A stretch of 64,000 bases of DNA from Daucus carota subsp. sativus. Its lineage: Eukaryota > Streptophyta > Magnoliopsida > Apiales > Apiaceae. The position numbers were made by a program, and so were the translations under genes. Under the pieces are notes generated by a model. The model was not told where the DNA came from. It was given only the letters and a program-made list of their open reading frames with translations, and ran no database searches. This document shows, in pieces, positions 50,501 through 60,664 of this stretch (position 1 is its first letter; each line of letters opens with the position of its first letter). The stretch lies in assembly GCF_001625215.2 (NCBI RefSeq), contig NC_030386.2:19376545-19440544 (forward strand). Direction: 5' to 3'.

Positions 50501-50828
50501 CCACTAAACACATTGCTGAAAGAGATAGAGGTATATCTAATCTGTAACAAAAGGGACAGTAGACAGTAGCATTTCCTTAAAGATATTCGATACTAAAATT
50601 CTTTTCTTCCTCTGTAAATAGAAGGAGAAGCTGGCAGAGATTCCTCCTGCGCTGAAGAACTTAATCGGCAAAAAATGTGCATTCCAGATAAAGATCACTC
50701 CATACAACATAGAAAAAGGCTGCGAGGAGTATACAGTCACCCGTGTCTCGGAGTTTACACTGCCTCCTATCACCAATGACGCGGCGGACTCTTCTGAGGG
50801 CTCGAACAAGAAACAAAGGACCGCTTGA
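47597..50828 (+). CDS. RPA1-like (RPA70) single-strand DNA-binding protein of the Helitron
   Basis: Eight exons join in frame: 47597-47740, 47804-48074, 48152-48239, 49534-49658, 49811-50031, 50136-50293, 50419-50530, 50622-50828. They total 1326 nt, or 441 residues. The order fits RPA70 DNA-binding domains A, B and C. Domain A covers 'ILVRVGRIWEAVN' and 'DDHILAIVRNNQRDAF'. Domain B includes 'VIGMVMSYGQLE' and 'MLVTLWEDKALQF'. Domain C carries a zinc ribbon, 'CCPKC' with 'FYCAAC', followed by 'RVVIRIEDGTGSTTLTLFNK'. The acidic/basic tail ends 'NKKQRTA'. Plant Helitrons carry such RPA-like genes, presumably to coat displaced ssDNA during rolling-circle transposition. No stop or frameshift was seen. 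The exon 6 donor (CG-GTATAT) and exon 3 donor (AG-GTCTGA) are weak. The frame was opened at ATG 47597 rather than an upstream TTG. Confidence 0.85.
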
Positions 50829-51615
50829 CCGCTCTAAATTTAAATCAGTAAAAACTACTTATATATATATATGAACAATGCAAAGTACAACAGCCGTGTG
50901 TTGGGCACTAGAAATATCCTCTGGGTTTGAATCATTTCGTTTATTTCTCCATTTGCCCTTTTGGGTGTAGGTGTTCCAAACTTCCGTCAAGTATTTGATA
51001 TATATATTGTGATCCTAAAAAACCCATTTATCAAGTGTTTTATATGGTCAGATGCATACCAAAGCGGGACAAATGTCCAAATTTAAACGACCATCAAACA
51101 TCTGCAAAATAATTTCCTTATCTTCTTTCTTGATTTGGACACATAAGCCTAATCTTTTTAAATTTATGTATTTTATATAGTTGTAAACATGTCATACATG
51201 CTACCTATGCTATAGTTTTCACCTGCTCTGTTGCAGGAATCATTTCGTTGGTTTTGTGACATTACACCGCTGCTCTCAAGTCCTAATATGAACACAACTG
51301 CTGACTTGCTTTATACTTATAAATTAGAGGGTCCTCCTCACATAGTTGGTCGCCATGCCCTAGACTGTGTCTTTGCTCCCTGTGATTGCTATGTTATTCT
51401 TGCTAACTGGACAATTTCAGTTGCTTTATGGTGTTACAATGAAGCCCACGTCTACTATACAGGACAATTGATGAAAAACTGCTAAGCTTTCAGTGTGCCT
51501 TCATTTCATGTCCTCTTTTCGTTAACAAACTCCTTGATTAAACAACAGTAAGATATGATTTCCCAGTTAGAAATGCTTATCAGAAACACAGTACTGGATC
51601 CGGTGCTAGCCAAAT
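50829..51615. other. Helitron 3' region
   Basis: About 790 bases between the RPA stop codon and the terminal hairpin. A plus-strand open frame near 51231-51485 has no recognisable domain. Confidence 0.35.
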
Positions 51616-51645
51616 ACCCGTGCCTCGCACGGGTTATTATGCTAG
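51616..51645 (+). terminator. Helitron 3' hairpin and CTAG terminus
   Basis: A perfect 8-bp stem (51616-51623 with 51627-51634), a 3-base loop, then TATTATGCTAG. This is the palindromic signal that ends rolling-circle strand transfer in Helitrons; it is not a transcription terminator. Confidence 0.92.
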
Positions 51646-51773
51646 TTTCAACTAATGATACAAAATTTTCTATTGAGTGACCCATTTGATCAAGTTTCTG
51701 TTCAATAATGATTTTAAGACATTTTAAATAAGTGAGTGATGATTTCGATATTTTTCCCTCTTTATAATCTAAA

Positions 51774-54054
51774 CTAGTGAATAAAGCCGCGCTTCGCGGC
51801 GGCGTTATGAATTTTTTATAAATTTTGATACAAAATTAATATTATAATTGCATAAAAGTTATTTTGAGTCATGTTCCTGTTAAACATATCATTAATAAAA
51901 AATATTATAATTAATATAAAAATTTGTTTAAGTGGTCCTCATGTCAAACACAATACTAAACATGATGAAGTTAAAGATTATATTTGGATAAAAATTATTT
52001 TAAGCCGTGGTCGCGTTTTAATAAAAAAAAATACATTATAACATAGACAAAAATTTGTTTTAACCGCTTTCCTGTCAAACATAATACTAATAGAAAATTT
52101 ATTATTATTTAGATAAAAATTAATTTGGGCCGCCCTCCCCTCAAACACAATACTAATCAAGAATCTTTTTTAGAAATTTTGATACGAATTAATATTAAAC
52201 TTACATAAAATTTATTTTAAGTCATGTTCCTGTTAAACATATCAATAAGAAAAAATATTATAATTAATATAAGAATTTGTTTAAGTGGCTCTCATGTCAA
52301 ACACAATACTAATAAAAAAAATTGTTTGACCCGCCCTCCCATCAAAGACAATATTAATCAATAATTATGATAAAATTAAATATAATAATATAGATAAAAA
52401 TTAGTTTGAGCTACTCTTTTGTCAAGCACAATACTAATAACAAAATATTATAATATAGACATTAGTTTGAGTCGCCCTACTGTCGAACATAATACTAATA
52501 AAAAAATATTATAATTATGATAAAGTTAAAGATTATATTCGGATAAAAATTATTTTAAGCCGTGGTACAGTTTTAATAAAAAATACATTATAACTTAGAT
52601 AAATATTGTTTTAGCCGCTTTACCGTCAAACATTAATACTAATAGAAAATTTATTATTATATAGATAAAAATTAATTTGGGCCGCCCTCCCCTCAAGCAC
52701 AATACTAATTAAGAATCATTTACATTATGATAAAAATAATTATAATTGGATAAATATATCCAATTTTATAGATTTTAGCTATTATATTTTTCTTTAAGAT
52801 TCATATTTTTTAATTGTTTAGAATTATCTCTCTTTTCTTTTAGGATTCCTATTTCTTAATTACTTAGAATTTCCATAGATTTTAGTTATTATATTTTTGT
52901 TAAAATTCCTATTTCTTATCTACTTAGAATTATATCGCTCTTACGATTACTATTTTTTAGCTACCTTACCTATTTTCTCTCAAAAAATTAGAAAAATTAA
53001 ACTGAATTTCCGCGTATCTTCTCAAGAATCATTTACATTATGATAAAATTGTAATTATAATTGGATAAATATATCCATTTTTATAGATTTTATTTTTTAA
53101 TTTTATTGAATTATCTCTCTTTACTTATAAGATTCCTATTTGTTAACTACCTAGAATTTCACAGAATTTCACAAATTTAGGAGGCGCCTTTCTCATCCTT
53201 CTTTATATTCTTTACAATAAATTCACCAAAATAATAATATAAAAAAGACCGAACCTGACATGAACTGATGAACGTATTCTTTTAATTGCAAAAAGAAAAC
53301 ATGTTAAAGAACTCAAGACATGGTTTGAGATTAATGAGATCACAGCAACCCCATGATTTGAGATTAATTATTGGCAATAGTGGCCGCAAGCCGTTTGATC
53401 AACAGGCAAATCTAAAGTGTAATTTCTTTTTCTTTAAAAGCAGCACCTTGATAACCTTTTGGCCAGCCGACGAGGGGTTATGAAAAATATGGGTACTAAT
53501 TACTATAGCCTCGAACGGCTACATAAATAAACATCACAGAACATATAAACGCAAACACACTAAGCTGTTGACATCTGCAGATTCAGTTTAGTAGGATTCA
53601 TGCGGTGTCAAAATCAGGAATTTGTAGAAATTTTGGAAAAGACAGTGCGCCAAAACAATCAAAGATAAAACTAAAAGAAAAATCACCTGGACTTAAAACA
53701 TCTTGAAATTCTGTTAGGTAATCCATAGAGCATGTCCTGCACTCTTCCAATAAGTTTCTGAATAAATCTCTTCTGATGAGTTTCCGGATAAATTTAAGAA
53801 AATTATAAGACTAAATTGAAAATAAAAATTGTATTACTTTATAAATCTCAAATATAAATTGTATTTCTCTTAGGATTTCTAAATAAGAAAAGAATTGTAT
53901 TATCTTTAGAATCCAATAAGAAAAAGAATCGTATTATCTTTAGAATTGTACTAAACTTGAATTTTTTGAATTATAATTATATTTTCATCCGAAATTTAAG
54001 AAAAATTAGAAGACTGAATCGAACAATTCTAGAGACGCCTGCATCCTCCTTTAT
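51774..54054 (-). mobile_element. Non-autonomous Helitron, minus orientation, copy 1
   Basis: Read on the minus strand, the 3' end is a GCCGCG/CGCGGC hairpin (51786-51791 with 51795-51800), then 12 bases ending CTAG at 51774, followed by T. The other end (about 54030-54054) reads on the minus strand ATATAAAGGAGGATGCAGGC, which resembles a Helitron 5' terminus (compare TATATAAAGGAGAAGCGAGG at 54785-54804). The terminal TC itself is missing because the element runs straight into copy 2. It is about 2.28 kb, AT-rich and without coding capacity, and contains the minisatellite-like units described separately. A related 5'-end-like block also lies near 53165-53210. Confidence 0.7.
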
Positions 54055-54590
54055 ATTTCGCGGCGGCGTTATAAATTTTTTATAAATTTTGATACGAATT
54101 AATATTATAATTGCATAAAAGTTTTTTTGAGTCATGTTCCCGTTAAACATATCATTAATAAAAATATTATAATTAATTTATTTTAGGGGCCCTCCTGTTA
54201 AACACAATACTAATAACAAAAATTGTTTGAACTGTCCTCCCATCAAAGATAATATTAATCAATAATTATTATAATTATGATATAATTAAATATAATAATA
54301 TATATAAAAATTAATTTGAGCCGCTCTTTTTTCAAGCACAATATAATAACATAAAATTATAATATAAATATTAGTTTTAGTCGCCTTACCTTCAAACACA
54401 ATACTAATAAAAATTATTATAATTATGATAAAGTTAAAAATTATAATTGGATAAAAATTATTTTAAGCTGTGGTCCCGAAAAAAATTATTTTAGCCGTTT
54501 TCCCGTCAAACATAATACTGATAGAAAATTTATCATTATTTAGATAAAAATTAATTTGGGCCGCCCTCCCCTCAAATACAATACTATTAT
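51830..54590. repeat. Degenerate 70-90 bp tandem units
   Basis: The unit core is 'TTGGGCCGCCCTCCC', then 'TCAAACACAATACTAAT', then AT-rich spacer with 'GATAAAAATTA'. It recurs more than a dozen times (for example near 51935, 52050, 52130, 52290, 52410, 52480, 52610, 52680, 54200, 54320, 54385, 54500, 54560). Units vary in length and sequence and form higher-order blocks, with the 52060-52150 block very close to 52610-52720. They lie inside the minus-oriented Helitron copies. Confidence 0.8.
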
Positions 54591-54940
54591 ATTTTTCTTT
54601 AAGATTCATGTTTCTTAATTGTTTAGAATTATCTCTTTTTTCTTTTAAGATTCCTATTTTTTAACTACTTAGAATTTCATAGATTTTAGCTATTCTATTT
54701 TTGGTAAAATTTTTATTTCTTAACTACTTAGAATTATATCTTTTTTACTATTACTATTTTTTAGCTACTTTACCTATCAATATACTTATATAAAGGAGAA
54801 GCGAGGGGCGTGTAGGTGGCGCCTCTCACATCGCTCCGTTCTATTTTTCTAATTTTCTAAAAATTTTGGATGAAAAAATCAAAAATTAGAACTAACTAAA
54901 GACAACACAAAAGAAAAAACAACACAAGAAGACTGAAGTC

Positions 54941-56260
54941 ATGCCACCTAAAGACCAACCCTCGGAGAAGACAGATAGGCATTGCACACTCGAAGTAGAT
55001 GGGGATTTTCTTTCCGACTTGAACTCCTGTTTATTACTGGAAACAGCCATTCACATGAGTGTTGGCAAGGTGGAATCGATAATGGCTGGACTGGGGTTTG
55101 CGGATGCTACCATTAGAGGTTTGTCACAAAACTCTTTCATTGCACACTTTCCTAATACTGTTAAGCTGGATGAACTAGACCTAGACTTCATGAGTATTGG
55201 ATTCACTGCCATTAATAAGGTTAAATGGGACAATACAATCCCAAGTAGAAGGGTAGATGTTGAGTTTAGAGGACTGCCACTTATAGCTTGGACCTCTCAG
55301 AACTGCAAATTATTGGTCGATAAGTGGGGGGACATCCTTAATTATTACCCAATTATTGATTGTGAAGGGTTCTATCAAGTACCAAGAATTAGATTGGAAA
55401 CTAAATGCACCTCGTGCATAAATGAATCAGTCTCCATATCAGTAGAAGGTAAAACGTGGAACATTAAAATTGTGGAACTAGTAAGTGATAATCAGGATAT
55501 TTTGGAAGAGCATGAGGAGGCAAAAGTAGTGGATCTAACTACACCGACACAACCCAAGGAGAATGTGAAGGTAGGGGAACCAAAGGAAGGGGTGAAGACT
55601 CAAACAGAGGATCCAGATACTACTCAAAGCATTGCTAAGAACTCAGACCAAGCAGTCACAGGACCAGAAGAGGTGGCTTCTCCAGACGACTTACAAGATA
55701 AAGACTATGAAAACCAAAATGAACAGGAACCTGAAGAACTTGAAGATAGCTCAGGATCGCTGATTAATCCTGTCACCCCCCCGACATTGTTATGCGAAGA
55801 GGACATTGAAGGTGCTGACCTTGAAGGACACCCAAATGTAATAGAGGAGGATGAGGGGGTAAAAGATTGGAACCTCAAATGGCAGATTAGAGATATATCG
55901 AGTGATGAAGCCACTGCAACTCACTCGATTCAATCGCAAAAATCTTCTATTCTGAACGAAGATCTAGTGGAAGAAGTGGACAATTGTGCCTTGCTCACTA
56001 GTATTAACAATATGAGAATCAAAAGCAGAAGAGGTAGGCCTTCTAAAGGTAAAGCTAAAGCAAAAGAAATCAGAGCTTTCAAGGTGCCTAGACGCCGTAA
56101 AATCAAAGGCATGAAACTAGGACTCCCTGTGATAGTAGCTAATCAAGGGACGTTTGATGAAGCTAAATTTGTTTACGAATCAGCCCTGAATATGGGACTG
56201 ATACCAGACCACACAGAAGAGAAAAGTCTTCAACTGATAAGAGACAATTTAGGTAATTAA
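54941..56260 (+). CDS. LINE ORF1 (RRM-like nucleic acid chaperone)
   Basis: 439 residues from the ATG at 54941. The N-terminal 40% forms the RRM-like DUF4283-type domain of plant LINE ORF1 ('LLETAIHMSVGKVESIMAGL', 'VDVEFRGLPLIAWTSQNC', 'LVDKWGDILNYYPIIDCEGF'). An acidic linker follows (about 180-330, rich in Glu and Asp). A basic patch 'RRGRPSKGKAKAKEIRAFK' near 365-383 has an AT-hook-like RGRP core. No CCHC zinc knuckle is seen, although many plant LINE ORF1 proteins have one; the Cys pair in 'ETKCTSC' is not a complete knuckle. The protein should coat the LINE RNA in the RNP. It is followed by ORF2 after 35 bases. Confidence 0.82.
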   Translation: MPPKDQPSEKTDRHCTLEVDGDFLSDLNSCLLLETAIHMSVGKVESIMAGLGFADATIRGLSQNSFIAHFPNTVKLDELDLDFMSIGFTAINKVKWDNTIPSRRVDVEFRGLPLIAWTSQNCKLLVDKWGDILNYYPIIDCEGFYQVPRIRLETKCTSCINESVSISVEGKTWNIKIVELVSDNQDILEEHEEAKVVDLTTPTQPKENVKVGEPKEGVKTQTEDPDTTQSIAKNSDQAVTGPEEVASPDDLQDKDYENQNEQEPEELEDSSGSLINPVTPPTLLCEEDIEGADLEGHPNVIEEDEGVKDWNLKWQIRDISSDEATATHSIQSQKSSILNEDLVEEVDNCALLTSINNMRIKSRRGRPSKGKAKAKEIRAFKVPRRRKIKGMKLGLPVIVANQGTFDEAKFVYESALNMGLIPDHTEEKSLQLIRDNLGN

Positions 56261-56295
56261 TCTTCTTCAGTGCTCACCTTCATTCTTCTCTTTTT

Positions 56296-59200
56296 ATGGA
56301 TAAAGTTTCTATATTGAGCTGGAATGTTCGGGGTACCAACAATGTGGTCAATCGATTTAACATTCGTTCATTAATGTTAGATAGTAAAGCAATGATACTA
56401 TGTCTTCAAGAGACAAAAAGAGCCCAGTGGAATGAAAAAATGATTGGTTCGTTAGGAATCACTGGGGAGGCTCAGTGGATTGATTCTCCCTCTCAAGGCC
56501 TTTCTGGCGGCCTTCTTTTGGCTTGGGATAGATCAATTATTGTGACTTCTGATATGGGGTGCCACCAAAACTGGCAGTGGATTATTGGATCTCAGATAGG
56601 GTGTGCTGGTGAATTCTTATGTGTTAACATATATGCCCCTCAAAAGAGCGTTCATAAGCAAAAGCTGTGGTTAGAGATCTCCTCCTTTTTACTCTCAAAG
56701 TCTAATTTGCCATTAGTTGTCCTTGGAGATTTTAATGTCGTTCTATCTGATCTAGAAAGGGAAAATTGTATCTACAATGATAGAGACACAACAGCCTTAC
56801 TAGCATTCATGAACGACAATGGTCTGTCGGATGTTCCCCTGAATAATGGTTTGTTTACTTGGTTTGGTCCTGAAAACAGAAAGAGTAGACTTGACCGTGC
56901 TCTGATCAACTCAAAATGGAATAACACAGGTAACTGGTCGCTCCAAGGGCTTAATAGAAAATCCTCTGACCATCGCCCAATATTTCTCTCTAGCAACAAG
57001 TCAGATTGGGGCCCTCGTCCATTCAGATTGTTCAACTGCTGGCTTCAAAATGCTGAATTCCTAAGAAGTCTGGGTGAAGTGTGGAAGGCAAATTCGACCT
57101 CCTCTCTCAACACTCGTTTTAGAGAATTACGCAGGTATGCCAGGATGTGGAACCAAAACTCGAATGGTAACGTGGATGCCAAGATAGCTAAACTGGAGAA
57201 AGACCAAGAGGAGGCTGACGACAAAAATGAGGCACAGAGTATAAAAAAGAAAATAAAGGCAGAATTGGAGTTAGCTTATGAGCATAAATCGAGCATGTTG
57301 TGCCAACTTTCAAGAATGAACTGGCAATTGCATGGGGAGCGTAATTCAAGAATCTTTCACAGAGCCATTGCGGGCAGAAATCGAGTCAAACTCATCCATG
57401 CTTTAGAGATGAATTCAGGATGGACTACAGAACCTAACATAATCAAAAGAGTCTTCTTCAACCACTTTCAAGACTTCTTCTGCAGACCCCCTGCTGATCG
57501 AATTTTCTCCCTTCATCAAGGACTTCTCCCAAGTCTTTCTAACGAAGGCAGTAAACTCCTAGTCGAGGATTTCACTGAATTAGAAATCTGGCAGGCTCTG
57601 CAAGCCTCGGACTCGAACAAAGCGCCGGGACCTGATGGTGTTAATCCAGGGGTACTGAAAGCACTCTGGCCAACAATAAAAGGAGATATCTGCAGCACAT
57701 TCAATATCTTCCATTCCTCGGGATTCATTCCTCCGGGATCTAACTCTTCGTTTATAGCTCTAATTCCGAAAAAGAGTGCTGCTTCAAAGCCTTCAGACTT
57801 CCGCCCTATTTCTTTAATGAATTCAAGCATGAAACTCATCTCCAAGGTCTTGGCTAGAAGGTTGAGTCCTTTCATGAACACTCTAATTTCCCATACTCAG
57901 ACAGCTTTTGTAAAAGGAAGGCAAATCTCAGACGGTATTCTCCTCACTTCAGAAATTTATCACTCTCTAAAATCAGCTCGTAGCAGGGGTCTTATTCTGA
58001 AAATTGACTTTGCAAAAGCGTTTGATTCTATAAACTGGGGATTCCTATTTGAGGTAATGGAACTAATGCAGTTTGATTCGAAGTGGATCCACTGGATCAG
58101 AAAACTTTTTGATTCCTCGAGGGTATCGATCCTAGTTAATGGCAGCCCTACGGATGAATTCCACCCTACCAGGGGTCTCCGTCAAGGAGATCCTTTATCT
58201 CCTCTCCTATTCAACCTTATTGGCGAGGCTCTCTCATGTTTACTCAAATCTGCTCATAATTCAGGGTTGTTTAATGGAGTATCAGTAGCCGGCTACCCAG
58301 AAAAAATTTCTCACCTACAGTTCGCGGACGATATTATTTTATTTGTGGCAAATGACTCTCACTCAGTTCGCGGGATCAAGGCAACACTTAAAATCTTTGA
58401 GGTAATTTCAGGGCTAAAGATCAACTATGGGAAAAGCAAACTGTATGGATTCAAAGAAAGTCCTGAGCAACTTAAGCAGTGGGCTGATTGGTTAGGTTGT
58501 TCCATCGGTAATGACCAATTCACTTATCTAGGTGCTACTATCGGCCAGTCACCAAAGAAATCCATCTTCTGGAAACCACTTGAGCAGAAATTAGTATCTA
58601 AACTGCAAAAATGGGACTCAGCTAATGTTTCAATGGCGGGCCGATTGGTTCTCCTTCAATCTGTGCTTGATAGCTTGCCGTCGTATTGGTTCAGTTTGTT
58701 TAAAATGCCTCAAAAAACTATCAAGTTCATAGACAAGAAGCGAAGACATTTCCTGTGGGGAGGTAAATCAGATACGGCAAGAAAAATGCACCTCTTAAAT
58801 TGGGAACGCCTCTGCATTCCAAAACATTCTGGTGGTTTAGGCATTGCCCCCCTCGAAGCTAGAAACATTTCACTATTAGCTAAATGGTGGTGGAGATGCT
58901 ACTCGCAAAGAGACCACCTCTGGAACAAAATTTTATCTCGAAAGTATGGAGAAAAGATTAGGTTCAATCTTGGATCCCTGGCTGGAAGTCAAGGCATTTC
59001 CCCGATTATGCAAGGCATTTCTAGCATTCGAAACAACAGAGCTGTGGAACCTCTTCTTAAGGATAACAGTTTTAAATGGAAACTCGGGAATGGGGAGTCG
59101 ATTTTTTTCTGGGAAGATTGGTGGAGGGGGGACAGACCTCTATCGTCTTTATACCCTCGAATATATACCCTTTCAAGTTTGAAGTTTAAATCAGTTGCTG

Positions 59201-60465
59201 AGTTTTTAGTTCTTTGGACTGAAAATGGCCTCAATTCAATCATCTGGCAAGATGGTATTATCCCCACTGATATGGCAGAAATTTCATCATTGAACGACTT
59301 AATCGATGACCTCCAAGTTACACATCAACAAGATACCCTGGTTTGGCTAGGGGACAAGTGTTCTTTCTCCTCTAAAGTCATCCTAAAGCGCATTGTGCCT
59401 GCTAGTACTTCTTCTAACCCCAGGCAAAGAATTTGGTCACTAATTTGGAGTCTCAAAGTTCCACCGAAGATTAGAATATTTCTATGGAAAATTCAATGGG
59501 GAGTATTACCAACCAAATCTTTACTTCATTCCAGGATGCCAGACTTAAATCCAATGTGTGTTAAGTGTGGTAACAGGGTTGAGACTTTAAATCATCTGCT
59601 TTGGGAGTGTGAAGTGGCTAAATGGGTGTGGAAATTTATAGCAATTTGGTGGAATTTAGAATCAAAATTCAGAAGACTAAATTCCTTTTCACTCGAGATT
59701 ATTATGTCATTCCAACGTTCAGCGGTTTCATCAAGAGTATGGCACACGGTTGTTGCAGCGGCAGTTTGGTCCATTTGGCTGGCAAGAAACGAGCTGGTAT
59801 TCCAATCTACCTCGCCTTCTCGCTCATGCCTTCTCAACTTAATTTTCACCAGAATCAGCAAATGGGGTGAGGCCTCTAAACTGATTCCTTTTTCAGCTGA
59901 CCCACTTTGGAAATCCAACCCCAATGGAGCTGTGGCAATTTATTTCAATAAACTGAATACGGAGTACTGGAATTATAAAATGATGTCACATGACTTAGTA
60001 TGTGCAGTGGATGGTGCTTGGGGTGAGTGTGTGGATGGATCATTTAAAGGTGCAATTGGTGGTCGAGTTGTAAATAAAAATAAGAAAATTCTGCATGTTT
60101 TCTCGATACCAGTACAAGTGGAAAATGGTCTTCACGCTGAACTGGAAGCTCTAATCTATGCTATAGGACTGGTCTCTAGCCACTATCCCAAGGTCGCTAG
60201 ATATGCAATTTGTTCTGACTCTAAGGAAGCTCTTCAGTTAATCCGGAATAGGGAGGAAGTAGGCAATATCCTGCAACGTTCAATTCCAGATTTTATTCCC
60301 CTTCTGGATTCTTCAGTCAGCCTATACTATGTCTCCAGGGAACTCAATGTTGAAGCAGATGCTCTAGCTAAAAAGGGCATCCAAAGAATTGCACCAGCTT
60401 TATTCTGGGACATTGGACAGCAAAGCTACGAAATGATAGACTCTCAGGAATCGAAATCTCCATGA
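56296..60465 (+). CDS. LINE ORF2: AP endonuclease, reverse transcriptase, RNase H
   Basis: 1389 residues with no interruption. The endonuclease (1-235) has 'SWNVRGTNN', 'CLQETK', 'GDFNVVLSDLERE', 'SRLDRALINSKW' and 'SSDHRPIFL'. The reverse transcriptase (about 430-720) has 'NKAPGPDGVN', 'DFRPISLMNSSMKLISKVLA', 'LKIDFAKAFDS', 'GLRQGDPLSPLLFN' and the catalytic 'FADD' at 676-679. A zf-RVT Cys/His region near 1085 ('CVKCGNRVETLNHLLWEC') follows. The C-terminal RNase H keeps all four acidic residues: D1239, E1282, D1308 and D1355. It would nick target DNA, copy the LINE RNA by target-primed reverse transcription and digest the RNA. The ATG follows the ORF1 stop by 35 bases, so reinitiation is a plausible way of translation. 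Confidence 0.95.
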   Translation: MDKVSILSWNVRGTNNVVNRFNIRSLMLDSKAMILCLQETKRAQWNEKMIGSLGITGEAQWIDSPSQGLSGGLLLAWDRSIIVTSDMGCHQNWQWIIGSQIGCAGEFLCVNIYAPQKSVHKQKLWLEISSFLLSKSNLPLVVLGDFNVVLSDLERENCIYNDRDTTALLAFMNDNGLSDVPLNNGLFTWFGPENRKSRLDRALINSKWNNTGNWSLQGLNRKSSDHRPIFLSSNKSDWGPRPFRLFNCWLQNAEFLRSLGEVWKANSTSSLNTRFRELRRYARMWNQNSNGNVDAKIAKLEKDQEEADDKNEAQSIKKKIKAELELAYEHKSSMLCQLSRMNWQLHGERNSRIFHRAIAGRNRVKLIHALEMNSGWTTEPNIIKRVFFNHFQDFFCRPPADRIFSLHQGLLPSLSNEGSKLLVEDFTELEIWQALQASDSNKAPGPDGVNPGVLKALWPTIKGDICSTFNIFHSSGFIPPGSNSSFIALIPKKSAASKPSDFRPISLMNSSMKLISKVLARRLSPFMNTLISHTQTAFVKGRQISDGILLTSEIYHSLKSARSRGLILKIDFAKAFDSINWGFLFEVMELMQFDSKWIHWIRKLFDSSRVSILVNGSPTDEFHPTRGLRQGDPLSPLLFNLIGEALSCLLKSAHNSGLFNGVSVAGYPEKISHLQFADDIILFVANDSHSVRGIKATLKIFEVISGLKINYGKSKLYGFKESPEQLKQWADWLGCSIGNDQFTYLGATIGQSPKKSIFWKPLEQKLVSKLQKWDSANVSMAGRLVLLQSVLDSLPSYWFSLFKMPQKTIKFIDKKRRHFLWGGKSDTARKMHLLNWERLCIPKHSGGLGIAPLEARNISLLAKWWWRCYSQRDHLWNKILSRKYGEKIRFNLGSLAGSQGISPIMQGISSIRNNRAVEPLLKDNSFKWKLGNGESIFFWEDWWRGDRPLSSLYPRIYTLSSLKFKSVAEFLVLWTENGLNSIIWQDGIIPTDMAEISSLNDLIDDLQVTHQQDTLVWLGDKCSFSSKVILKRIVPASTSSNPRQRIWSLIWSLKVPPKIRIFLWKIQWGVLPTKSLLHSRMPDLNPMCVKCGNRVETLNHLLWECEVAKWVWKFIAIWWNLESKFRRLNSFSLEIIMSFQRSAVSSRVWHTVVAAAVWSIWLARNELVFQSTSPSRSCLLNLIFTRISKWGEASKLIPFSADPLWKSNPNGAVAIYFNKLNTEYWNYKMMSHDLVCAVDGAWGECVDGSFKGAIGGRVVNKNKKILHVFSIPVQVENGLHAELEALIYAIGLVSSHYPKVARYAICSDSKEALQLIRNREEVGNILQRSIPDFIPLLDSSVSLYYVSRELNVEADALAKKGIQRIAPALFWDIGQQSYEMIDSQESKSP

Positions 60466-60664
60466 CAGAAGATATGGATACTTCTTTCAGAGTATCTCCA
60501 GGTTTTAAGGATTGCTGGATCTTTATCCATTGGTTTTGGTTCCATCTAGTTTCCATCAGTCTATTTACTACATCTGCAACTTTCCCTTGGGGTATATATA
60601 CCCCTCCTGGTAGTCTGGCTCATTACGCTTTTTAACGTTGGTGCTAACTTTCTCTAAGCCTCCA

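Larger units (their letters stand above)
38028..51645 (+). mobile_element. 13.6-kb Helitron with Rep/helicase remnant, RPA1-like gene and F-box-like ORF
   Basis: The 5' terminus is TCTCTTCTATATATAATAGC at 38028, preceded by A. The 3' terminus is an 8-bp perfect hairpin (ACCCGTGC at 51616-51623, loop CTC, GCACGGGT at 51627-51634), then 11 bases ending CTAG at 51645, followed by T. That is the canonical Helitron layout: 5' TC, 3' hairpin plus CTRR, insertion between A and T, no target duplication. The internal genes are those of plant Helitrons: a Rep/PIF1-type helicase and an RPA70-like protein, both on the plus strand. The helicase is broken, so the copy should not move on its own helicase. 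The RPA gene appears intact. Confidence 0.92.

Noticed and set aside
51830-54590. CRISPR-like array
   Set aside because: Repeats vary in length and sequence, spacers are not unique, and the context is a eukaryotic Helitron.
57516-57881. Minus-strand ORFs inside LINE ORF2
   Set aside because: They are shadows of the reverse transcriptase frame with no similarity of their own; other antisense frames in 55-61 kb were dropped for the same reason.
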